NCBI RefSeq assembly: GCF_030656875.1
Contig: NZ_CP130943.1
Location: 4,464,001-4,528,000, forward strand
Direction of reading: 5' to 3'
Source: Prescottella sp. R16
GTDB lineage: Bacteria; Actinomycetota; Actinomycetes; Mycobacteriales; Mycobacteriaceae
DNA: 64,000 bases
Part shown: positions 57,861 through 64,000 of the stretch, piece by piece
How the letters are laid out: each line of letters begins with the position of its first letter
How positions within the stretch are numbered: the first letter of the stretch is position 1
Made by a program: the position numbers and the translations under genes
The notes under the pieces: model-generated
What the model saw: the letters and a program-made list of their open reading frames with translations, nothing else
Told to the model about the DNA's origin: nothing
The model's database searches: none

Positions 57861-59063
57861 ATGCAGCTGCTCCGTCACGGCGATCACGGCCCCGCCGTCG
57901 CCGAGATCAGGGGTACCTTGACCGGCCTGGGATTTTTCCATAACGGTGCGGCGCAGACGCACGGCGACGCCGCCGGCGGCTCGCACTGGATTGCTCCCGA
58001 CGCCGTGTTCGATCATCGCCTCGACTCGGCTGTGCGTGCGTTCCAGCAGCAGCGCGGCCTACTCGTCGACGGTGTCGTCGGCCCGGCGACGTACCGGTCC
58101 CTCAAAGAGGCGTCGTACCGGCTCGGGGCCCGCACCCTCATCTACCAGTTGTCGGCACCGCTGTGCGGTGACGACGTCGCGCATCTGCAGACCCGGCTCG
58201 AGGATCTGGGTTTCTACATCGGCCGGGTCGACGGCTATTTCGGTCCGCGCACCCACGACGCGCTGAGCTCGTTCCAGCGGGAGATCGGGATCGCGTCCGA
58301 CGGCATCTGTGGCCCGGCGACACTGCGAGCCCTCGAACTGCTCGGCACCCGGGTGTCGGGTGGTTCACCGCACGCGATCAGCGAGGAGGAGCTGGTGCGC
58401 CGCTCCGGCCCACAACTGAGCGGCAAGCGGATCGTGATCGACCCGGGACTCGGCGGCCCGGACACCGGCCGCATCGTGCAGGGCCCGACCGGCCCGATCA
58501 GCGAGGCGGAGATCCTGTGGGATCTGGCGAGCCGGCTCGAGGGCCGGATGGCGGCGACGGGGATGGAAACGTTCCTGTCGCATCCGCAGCACACCAACCC
58601 GTCGGAGGCGGACCGCGCGGAGACGTCGAACGGATTCGACGCCGATCTCATGATCGCGTTGCGCTGCGACAGTCATTCGAGCCCCGCGGCCAGTGGTGTC
58701 GCGAGCTTCCATTTCGGTAACTCGCACGGGTCCACGTCGATGATCGGTCAGATCCTCACCGGGTTCATCCAACGCGAGATCGTGGCACGAACCACGTTGC
58801 GGGACTGCAGGACTCACGGTCGTACGTGGGATCTTCTGCGGATCACGAAGATGCCGACGGTGCAGGTCGACATCGGCTACCTGTCGAACGCGTCCGACGT
58901 GGCGGTGCTGACCGATCCGCGGCAGCGGGACGTCATCGCGGAGGCGATCCTCATCGCCGTCAAACGCCTGTACCTGCTGGGGCAGGACGACGCCCCCACC
59001 GGCACGTTCACGTTCGCGGAACTGCTCGCACACGAGCTCGCGACCACCGAGGGCGCGCGCTGA
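57861..59063 (+). CDS. cwlM: CwlM, amidase-like regulator of peptidoglycan synthesis
   Basis: A 400-residue protein without a signal peptide. Two peptidoglycan-binding type helical repeats (about 1-85 and 95-165) precede an amidase_3-like domain. The zinc site looks damaged: IVIDPGLGG has Leu197 where active enzymes have the His of DPGHGG, and VDIGYLSN has Asp337 where Glu is usual, though His272 (CDSHSS) remains. In mycobacteria CwlM acts in the cytoplasm as an activator of MurA, not mainly as a hydrolase, and these changes fit that. It is the Rv3915 counterpart. Confidence 0.93.
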   Translation: MQLLRHGDHGPAVAEIRGTLTGLGFFHNGAAQTHGDAAGGSHWIAPDAVFDHRLDSAVRAFQQQRGLLVDGVVGPATYRSLKEASYRLGARTLIYQLSAPLCGDDVAHLQTRLEDLGFYIGRVDGYFGPRTHDALSSFQREIGIASDGICGPATLRALELLGTRVSGGSPHAISEEELVRRSGPQLSGKRIVIDPGLGGPDTGRIVQGPTGPISEAEILWDLASRLEGRMAATGMETFLSHPQHTNPSEADRAETSNGFDADLMIALRCDSHSSPAASGVASFHFGNSHGSTSMIGQILTGFIQREIVARTTLRDCRTHGRTWDLLRITKMPTVQVDIGYLSNASDVAVLTDPRQRDVIAEAILIAVKRLYLLGQDDAPTGTFTFAELLAHELATTEGAR

Positions 59064-59084
59064 CCGACGCCCCGCCGGGGCCGG

Positions 59085-59777
59085 TCACACTCCCACGGGG
59101 CTCTTCTCGTCACGGCTCGCACCGCTGCCGACCATGGTGAGGGCTGCCGTCTCGAGGAGCCGTTCCAGGGCTGCCTCGACGTCCGCCTTCCAGAGGTGAT
59201 CGCGGTCGAGTTCGAGGCGTAACCTCGGGAAACGATGGTGTGGCGCAACAACTTCGAAGCCGACGTCCTCGAGGAAGTCGGCACTGATCATGCACTCCTG
59301 CGGGGAGCATTCCCGGGCCGCGGTGGCGGTCGGGGTGTCGTGAGGGGAGCGGTCGCCGCGGATCCCGAACGCCTCGAGCGCGCGAACACCACGGCGGACC
59401 AGATCGGCGACCGCCGCCTGGATCAGGGTGGAACCGAGCGCGTACTCGTCACCGATCGGTTCGAGGCGCATCGTGGTGAGCAGGACGGCGTCGGCGCTGA
59501 CCGGGGAGGTGGGGAACAGATCGGCGCGGGGCACGGTGCTGGGCGGCGCGTACAGGGCGCACCCGGCCGGCTTGTCGTCGACGAGCGCCACCTGACCGCA
59601 GGAACCCCATTCGAGCATGACCGTCGACAGCCAGGCTTCCTTCTCGAACTCGGGATCGCAGAAGTCGCGGGACGTGCGGAGGGCCGCGGGATCCATCTCC
59701 CAGAAGACGCATCGGCGAGCATGGGAGGACAGCTTGTCGAGGCCGTCGAGGGTGAGGGACGTGACGCTAGTCGACAC
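59085..59777 (-). CDS. GNAT-like protein, Rv3916c orthologue
   Basis: A 230-residue protein. STSVTSLTLDGLDKLSSHARRCVFWEMDP at its start and EKEAWLSTVMLEWGSCGQVALVDDKPAGCALYAPP fit the conserved Rv3916c family, which has a GNAT acetyltransferase-like fold. The substrate is unknown. I chose GTG 59777, since the family begins there; a longer frame exists upstream but is Arg-rich and unlike the family. It sits between cwlM (convergent) and parB as in mycobacteria. Confidence 0.82.
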   Translation of the reverse strand: MSTSVTSLTLDGLDKLSSHARRCVFWEMDPAALRTSRDFCDPEFEKEAWLSTVMLEWGSCGQVALVDDKPAGCALYAPPSTVPRADLFPTSPVSADAVLLTTMRLEPIGDEYALGSTLIQAAVADLVRRGVRALEAFGIRGDRSPHDTPTATAARECSPQECMISADFLEDVGFEVVAPHHRFPRLRLELDRDHLWKADVEAALERLLETAALTMVGSGASRDEKSPVGV

Positions 59778-59940
59778 CGTGTACGCCAGCCTCCATGCCC
59801 GCAGCCTCCGGACCACTCGGGGAGTCGAGTTCGTCTCCGCGAAACTTGTTCTTCCAGGATAGGCGATGCGTCCGGTCTCGGTGCGCCGGCGCCGGACTCC
59901 GACGACGGCAGCCGTCCGGTGCCCGAGACCACCGGATACG

Positions 59941-59987
59941 ACGACACCCCTCGATTGCGTCACGGTGACGTAATCGAGGGGTGTCGT
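59941..59987 (-). terminator. Perfect nested hairpin downstream of parB
   Basis: ACGACACCCCTCGATT (59941-59956) and its exact complement at 59972-59987 form a 16-bp stem. The loop holds a second palindrome CGTCA-CGG-TGACG (59958-59970). It lies 10 bp past the parB stop. Confidence 0.8.
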
Positions 59988-59997
59988 TCGAGCAGTC

Positions 59998-61125
59998 TCA
60001 GGCGTCGGCCTGCTGCTCCATCATCTTCACGATCCGCTCGAGATCGTCGACCGACCCGAACTCGACGACGATCTTGCCCTTACGCTTGCCCAGGCTCACC
60101 GTGACCCGGGTGTCGAACGAACTCGACAGCCGCTCGGCGACGTCCTGCAGCCCCGGCATCTGGATCGGCTTCCGCTTCGGCGCCGGGGTGGGGGAGGGGC
60201 CCTCACGGTTGGCGAGCACCACCGCTTCCTCGGTCGCCCGCACCGACATGCCCTCGGCGACGATTCGAGCGGCGAGTACCTCCTGCGCGTCGGCGCCGGC
60301 CTCGAGTGCGAGCAGTGCGCGGGCGTGCCCGGCCGACAGCACCCCGGCCGCCACCCGGCGCTGCACCGGGATCGGCAGTTTGAGCAGACGGATCATGTTC
60401 GTCACGACCGGACGCGACCGGCCGAGCCGTGCCGCCAGTTCCTCGTGCGTGACCTCGAACTCCTCGAGCAACTGCTGATACGCGGCCGCCTCTTCGAGCG
60501 GGTTGAGCTGCACACGATGAATGTTCTCGAGTAGCGCGTCCCGCAGCATCGACTCGTCGGTGGTCTCCCGGACGATCGCGGGAATCGTGTCGAGCCCGGC
60601 CAGCTGGCCGGCCCGCCACCGCCGTTCACCCATGACGAGCTGATACTGCTCGGCACCGGTCCGGCGGACCACGATCGGCTGCATCAGACCGAACTCACGG
60701 ATCGAGTGCACCAGTTCGGCGAGGGCCTCCTCGTCGAACACCGACCGCGGCTGCTTCGGATTCGGCTCGATCAAGTGCGGCGGGATCTCGTGGTAGACCG
60801 CACCGGTGGGGGAGAGGGGATCCTCGTCGGTGCGGGTCGCCGGAGTCGGGGTCGGGGCCACGGCGACGGTATCGTCCGCCTTCGTTGCTGCCGTGGTCTT
60901 GGCCTTGGCCTTGGCCGCCGTCTTCTTCACGGGCTTCGCGGACTTCGTGGGCGGCACCACGGCCGACTCGTCGTCGGAGAAGAGATCCGGGGTGGACGCG
61001 GGTGCTGAGGTGCCGATGATGACGTCGGCCGCCGCGGTGCCGAGCCCGGGGCCACCACCCGTGGGTCCGGTCGGGATCAGTGCTGCGAGTCCGCGCCCGA
61101 GACCGCCCTTGCGTGTCTGCGCCAT
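59998..61125 (-). CDS. parB: Chromosome partitioning protein ParB
   Basis: A 375-residue parS-binding CTPase-type clamp. The N-terminus ([14 protein letters not shown]) is the ParA-stimulating peptide. An Ala/Lys/Thr-rich linker follows. The ParB/Srx domain has [24 protein letters not shown] and the GERRWRA box. The HTH ([23 protein letters not shown]) reads parS. The C-terminal zipper closes the dimer. It starts 4 bp after the parA stop, so they are one operon. Several parS-like sites are nearby. Confidence 0.97.
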   Translation of the reverse strand: MAQTRKGGLGRGLAALIPTGPTGGGPGLGTAAADVIIGTSAPASTPDLFSDDESAVVPPTKSAKPVKKTAAKAKAKTTAATKADDTVAVAPTPTPATRTDEDPLSPTGAVYHEIPPHLIEPNPKQPRSVFDEEALAELVHSIREFGLMQPIVVRRTGAEQYQLVMGERRWRAGQLAGLDTIPAIVRETTDESMLRDALLENIHRVQLNPLEEAAAYQQLLEEFEVTHEELAARLGRSRPVVTNMIRLLKLPIPVQRRVAAGVLSAGHARALLALEAGADAQEVLAARIVAEGMSVRATEEAVVLANREGPSPTPAPKRKPIQMPGLQDVAERLSSSFDTRVTVSLGKRKGKIVVEFGSVDDLERIVKMMEQQADA

Positions 61126-61129
61126 ATTC

Positions 61130-62140
61130 CTACCGCTCCTGCGTCGTGGTGGTCATGCCGCGGGCCGCGAGTTCGCGGCCGGCGTCGAGGTAGCTCATTG
61201 CGCCCCGGGATCCGGGATCGTAGTCGAGGACGGTCATCCCGTAGCCGGGTGCCTCGGACACCTTGACCGAGCGGGGGATGACGGCCCGCAGCACCACGTC
61301 CCCGAAGTGCTTGCGCACTTCCTCGGCGACCTGATCGGCGAGCTTGGTCCGCGCGTCGTACATCGTGAGCAGGACGGTGGACACGTGCAGATCCGGATTC
61401 AGGTGGGCCTGCACGAGTTCGATGTTCCGCAGCAGCTGGCCGACGCCTTCGAGTGCGTAGTACTCGCACTGGATCGGGATCAGCACCTCCTTCGCGGCGA
61501 CCATCGCGTTGACGGTGAGTAGGCCGAGCGACGGCGGGCAGTCGATGAGGATGAAGTCGACATCGAAGTCGGCGAGTGCCCGCTCCGACAGCGCGTTCTT
61601 GAGGCGGTTCTCGCGGGCGACCATCGACACGAGTTCGATCTCGGCACCCGCCAGGTCGATGGTGGCGGGAATGCAGAACAGGCGCTCGCTGTGCGGGCTC
61701 TGCTGGATTGCGTCCTTCGCAGTCACCTCACCGAGCAGCAGTTCGTAGCTCGACGGCGTACCCGACGTGTGCGGGATACCGAGCGCGGTGCTCGCGTTGC
61801 CCTGCGGATCGAGATCGACGACGAGAACACTGAGGCCCTGGACCGCGAGGGCCGACGCCAGGTTCACCGTCGAGGTCGTCTTGCCGACTCCACCCTTCTG
61901 GTTCGCGATCGTGAAAACGCGTCGCTGTGTGGGCTTCGGCAGGGCCACCGAACCCGGATGCAGCACCTGACTCGCCCGCTGGGCGGCCGCACCGATCGGT
62001 GTGTCCTCGAGGGAAATACCCTCGTAGGGGGAGGAGTGGGTGAAGTCCTGATCCCGACTGCCGCTCGTCGACTCGGGTGGGTGCCCGGTTTCACGTGAAA
62101 CCGTTTCCCGTGAAACGGCGGATTCAGCTCCAGCCGACAT
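61130..62140 (-). CDS. parA: Chromosome partitioning ATPase ParA
   Basis: A 336-residue Walker-type ATPase that moves ParB-bound origins over the nucleoid. A ~75-residue N-terminal extension precedes the deviant Walker [12 protein letters not shown]. Walker B lies in [10 protein letters not shown]. The extension contains the duplicated pentapeptide [10 protein letters not shown], encoded by a parS site and a degenerate second copy. The ATG at 62140 lies 70 bp after the stop of the nearer rsmG copy. Confidence 0.97.
   Translation of the reverse strand: MSAGAESAVSRETVSRETGHPPESTSGSRDQDFTHSSPYEGISLEDTPIGAAAQRASQVLHPGSVALPKPTQRRVFTIANQKGGVGKTTSTVNLASALAVQGLSVLVVDLDPQGNASTALGIPHTSGTPSSYELLLGEVTAKDAIQQSPHSERLFCIPATIDLAGAEIELVSMVARENRLKNALSERALADFDVDFILIDCPPSLGLLTVNAMVAAKEVLIPIQCEYYALEGVGQLLRNIELVQAHLNPDLHVSTVLLTMYDARTKLADQVAEEVRKHFGDVVLRAVIPRSVKVSEAPGYGMTVLDYDPGSRGAMSYLDAGRELAARGMTTTTQER
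62087..62102. promoter_or_regulatory. parS site inside the 5' end of parA
   Basis: GGTTTCACGTGAAACC has the full 14-bp parS core GTTTCACGTGAAAC. It is within codons for V-S-R-E-T of ParA. Confidence 0.85.
62102..62117. promoter_or_regulatory. Degenerate second parS-like site in parA
   Basis: CGTTTCCCGTGAAACG differs from the parS core at one central base and abuts the intact site. It encodes the first V-S-R-E-T copy. Confidence 0.45.
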
Positions 62141-62210
62141 CTACTGCTCCTTCGCTCGTTGTCCACTCATGACGCAATTCTCAACCCTGGCACCGACAAT
62201 TGCCCGGAAG

Positions 62211-62900
62211 TCACCGCTTCCGGCGGCCGTGTTGCGCGACGCGTTCCGCGCGCACCACGATCGTCGGCACCGGCAGTATGTCGCCGCCGCACTCGAGCGC
62301 TTCCAGATTCCCGGCACCCAACCGGGTGAGCGCGGCCCGATCCCGGTCGATCTCCTCCGCAGCACTCGATCCCTTCAACGCCAGCATCCGGCCACCGACC
62401 CGCACCAACGGCAACGACCACCGCGCCAACTTCTCGAGCGGCGCCACCGCCCGGGACGTGACCACGTCCGCGCCACCGACCTCCTTGACCACCCCCGATT
62501 CCTCCGCCCGGCCCCGCACCACCGTCACGTTGTCCAACCCGAGTGCGTCGACGGTCTCCTGCAGGAACACCGACCGACGCAGCAACGGCTCCACCAACGT
62601 CACCCGAACGTCCGGCCGCGCGATCGCCAACGGGATACCGGGCAGACCCGCACCCGACCCGACATCCACCACGGTTTCCCCGGCACCCACCAGCTCACCG
62701 AGTACCGCACAGTTCAACACGTGCCGCACCCACAGCCGGGGCACCTCCCGCGGCCCGATCAACCCTCGAACGACACCGTCCGACGCCAACGCATCCCGAT
62801 ACGCCCCGGCCTGCTCGGCTCGTTCCCCGAAGACCCGCGCCACCGCACCGGCCACGTCCCACTGCTCATCCATCAACTCCACCAGTTCCACGTGAAACAT
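62211..62900 (-). CDS. rsmG: 16S rRNA (guanine527-N7)-methyltransferase, copy 1
   Basis: A 229-residue SAM-dependent methyltransferase (RsmG/GidB). [21 protein letters not shown] is the SAM site, and [20 protein letters not shown] is a conserved block. It methylates G527 of 16S rRNA; loss gives low-level streptomycin resistance. The ATG at 62900 overlaps a parS-like site. It sits next to parA as expected from the mycobacterial order Rv3919c-3917c. It is nearly identical to the second copy except in the last ~20 residues ([17 protein letters not shown] here). Confidence 0.95.
   Translation of the reverse strand: MFHVELVELMDEQWDVAGAVARVFGERAEQAGAYRDALASDGVVRGLIGPREVPRLWVRHVLNCAVLGELVGAGETVVDVGSGAGLPGIPLAIARPDVRVTLVEPLLRRSVFLQETVDALGLDNVTVVRGRAEESGVVKEVGGADVVTSRAVAPLEKLARWSLPLVRVGGRMLALKGSSAAEEIDRDRAALTRLGAGNLEALECGGDILPVPTIVVRAERVAQHGRRKR
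62272..62892. repeat. Direct repeat unit 1 (rsmG coding sequence)
   Basis: This 621-bp stretch recurs at 63380-64000 with an offset of 1108 bp. I saw one difference: A at 62364 versus G at 63472. The second unit runs off the window, so the true repeat may be longer. Confidence 0.93.
62884..62899. promoter_or_regulatory. parS-like site at the start of rsmG copy 1
   Basis: AGTTCCACGTGAAACA matches the parS consensus at 14 of 16 positions and encodes M-F-H-V-E-L at the rsmG start. The second copy breaks off within the same sequence at the window edge. Confidence 0.7.
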
Positions 62901-63008
62901 CCTCTCCAACTCGTCGCGGCGCCACCAACCCGGGGGAGGGGAGGGGTGGCGCCGATCGCGATGGCCACCGACCGATGCGTAGGGCAGTCCGGTTACGCGA
63001 CCCCGGAA

Positions 63009-63024
63009 TGTTTCACGTGGAACC
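63009..63024. promoter_or_regulatory. parS-like site in the spacer between rsmG copies
   Basis: TGTTTCACGTGGAACC matches the parS consensus at 14 of 16 positions and is intergenic. Confidence 0.72.
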
Positions 63025-63066
63025 ATCCGGCACGGAGCTGCTTTCGAGGACCCATCCCGGACTACA

Positions 63067-63081
63067 TCGTCACAGTGACGA
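63067..63081. promoter_or_regulatory. 15-bp palindrome in the rsmG spacer
   Basis: TCGTCAC-A-GTGACGA is a perfect dyad. Its core CGTCAC-N-GTGACG also occurs inside the terminator loop downstream of parB (59958-59970). Confidence 0.4.
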
Positions 63082-63229
63082 AATCTCCCGGTACTCCAAG
63101 GCCTGCGGCACTCCAACCGCGGTCCTCCGTCGACAGGATCCAGAAAAGAGTTGTAGGACAACAGTTTTCATTTCACAGCTCGGGTTCGGCGATTTTCCGG
63201 CGGATTACCGGGGAAGAGCGGGCTTCCGT

Positions 63230-63255
63230 CCGGCCGAGGCGGACTCTTCGGCCGG
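63230..63255 (-). terminator. Hairpin downstream of rsmG copy 2
   Basis: CCGGCCGA (63230-63237) pairs perfectly with TCGGCCGG (63248-63255) around a 10-base loop, 58 bp past the stop of the second rsmG copy on the minus strand. Confidence 0.4.
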
Positions 63256-63312
63256 ATGCGGGGCGGTCACCGTCACGGGTCGGCACCCGAGTAGGGGAGG
63301 GGAGCGGTCGGG

Positions 63313-64000
63313 TCAGTGCCGGCGCCCGCGATGCCGGTGCCCGGTGACGCGTTCGGCTCGAACGATCACGGTGGGGACGGGCAGTATGTCGCCGCCGCAC
63401 TCGAGCGCTTCCAGATTCCCGGCACCCAACCGGGTGAGCGCGGCCCGATCCCGGTCGATCTCCTCCGCAGCGCTCGATCCCTTCAACGCCAGCATCCGGC
63501 CACCGACCCGCACCAACGGCAACGACCACCGCGCCAACTTCTCGAGCGGCGCCACCGCCCGGGACGTGACCACGTCCGCGCCACCGACCTCCTTGACCAC
63601 CCCCGATTCCTCCGCCCGGCCCCGCACCACCGTCACGTTGTCCAACCCGAGTGCGTCGACGGTCTCCTGCAGGAACACCGACCGACGCAGCAACGGCTCC
63701 ACCAACGTCACCCGAACGTCCGGCCGCGCGATCGCCAACGGGATACCGGGCAGACCCGCACCCGACCCGACATCCACCACGGTTTCCCCGGCACCCACCA
63801 GCTCACCGAGTACCGCACAGTTCAACACGTGCCGCACCCACAGCCGGGGCACCTCCCGCGGCCCGATCAACCCTCGAACGACACCGTCCGACGCCAACGC
63901 ATCCCGATACGCCCCGGCCTGCTCGGCTCGTTCCCCGAAGACCCGCGCCACCGCACCGGCCACGTCCCACTGCTCATCCATCAACTCCACCAGTTCCACG
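63313..64000 (-). CDS. rsmG: 16S rRNA (guanine527-N7)-methyltransferase, copy 2 (start outside window)
   Basis: An open frame of about 229 codons runs off the right edge within the first codons of rsmG. It has the same SAM site ([12 protein letters not shown]) and the same protein as copy 1 up to the last ~20 residues, which read [19 protein letters not shown] here. It is intact as far as visible. The change from near-identity to clear divergence happens at 63379/63380. A second, complete rsmG beside the first is very unusual; it may be real or arise from assembly of the origin region. Confidence 0.85.
   Translation of the reverse strand, partial: VELVELMDEQWDVAGAVARVFGERAEQAGAYRDALASDGVVRGLIGPREVPRLWVRHVLNCAVLGELVGAGETVVDVGSGAGLPGIPLAIARPDVRVTLVEPLLRRSVFLQETVDALGLDNVTVVRGRAEESGVVKEVGGADVVTSRAVAPLEKLARWSLPLVRVGGRMLALKGSSAAEEIDRDRAALTRLGAGNLEALECGGDILPVPTVIVRAERVTGHRHRGRRH
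63380..64000. repeat. Direct repeat unit 2 (rsmG coding sequence)
   Basis: Second copy of the unit at 62272-62892, with one base difference (63472). The repeat reaches the window end and may continue. Confidence 0.93.

Larger units (their letters stand above)
62901..63312. other. 412-bp non-coding spacer between the two rsmG copies
   Basis: No convincing gene is present. It holds a parS-like site (63009-63024), the palindrome TCGTCAC-A-GTGACGA (63067-63081), a GTTGT-AGG-ACAAC dyad (63150-63162) and a CCGGCCGA/TCGGCCGG hairpin (63230-63255). It should carry the promoter of copy 1 and the terminator of copy 2, both on the minus strand. No DnaA-box cluster was seen, so it is not oriC. Confidence 0.6.

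Noticed and set aside
59778..59963. N-terminal extension of the Rv3916c-like protein
   Set aside because: The added 62 residues are Arg-rich and lie before the point where the family sequence begins; GTG 59777 fits better.
62901..63312. Possible replication origin in the spacer between rsmG copies
   Set aside because: There is no cluster of DnaA boxes and no AT-rich unwinding region. dnaA, expected beside oriC, is not in the window.

Overview
The window is about 70% GC with dense, often overlapping GTG/ATG-started genes. Its right third keeps the gene order pcnA – mutT4 – Rv3909-like – murJ/pseudokinase (Rv3910-like) – sigM – rsmA – trxB – trxC – cwlM – Rv3916c-like – parB – parA – rsmG, which is the order known next to oriC in Mycobacterium and relatives. 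IdeR-type iron regulation, F420-dependent enzymes and WXG100-type proteins point the same way. The source is most likely a Rhodococcus or another Nocardiaceae chromosome close to the replication origin. The species cannot be fixed from sequence alone.

Layout. 1-4324: end of a membrane protein, a DHA2-type drug exporter and a class A penicillin-binding protein. 4554-9380: a minus-strand sugar ABC operon with the order ATPase, lipoprotein, two permeases, small membrane protein, matching the corynebacterial maltose system musK-E-F-G-I. 9510-13824: F420-linked enzymes and an amino-acid ABC transporter whose binding protein is fused to its permease. 13939-19041: PhoX phosphatase, NYN-domain protein, GH25 lysozyme, SDR and an NTF2-like protein. 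19164-23107: an iron-siderophore ABC operon behind an IdeR/DtxR box. 23199-29177: secreted lipase, leuS, SdpI-like and PH-domain membrane proteins. 29214-37004: LysR/anion symporter pair, glutamate decarboxylase, small P-loop kinase, YqgE, TetR/epimerase pair with twin operators, and an MFS transporter. 37023-39526: a WXG100-like/DUF1023 hydrolase/Asp-repeat cassette that looks like type VII secretion cargo. 39736-42834: a molybdate operon (mopI-modA-modB-modC). 42893-64000: the conserved origin-proximal block.

The origin-proximal block combines tRNA maturation (pcnA), cell-wall control (Rv3909-like, MurJ with pseudokinase, CwlM), redox stress control (SigM/RsmA, TrxB/TrxC) and chromosome segregation (ParA/ParB with several parS-like sites, one inside parA). 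Between rsmA and trxB sits an accessory 3.3-kb unit: TetR, FtsX-type permease, ABC ATPase and TetR.

The most unusual feature is at the right end. rsmG (gidB) is present twice in tandem. The copies are 1108 bp apart and differ by one base over at least 621 bp, but have clearly different 3' ends. This is either a recent duplication or gene-conversion event, or an assembly artefact at the origin. No rRNA, tRNA, insertion sequence or CRISPR array was seen.
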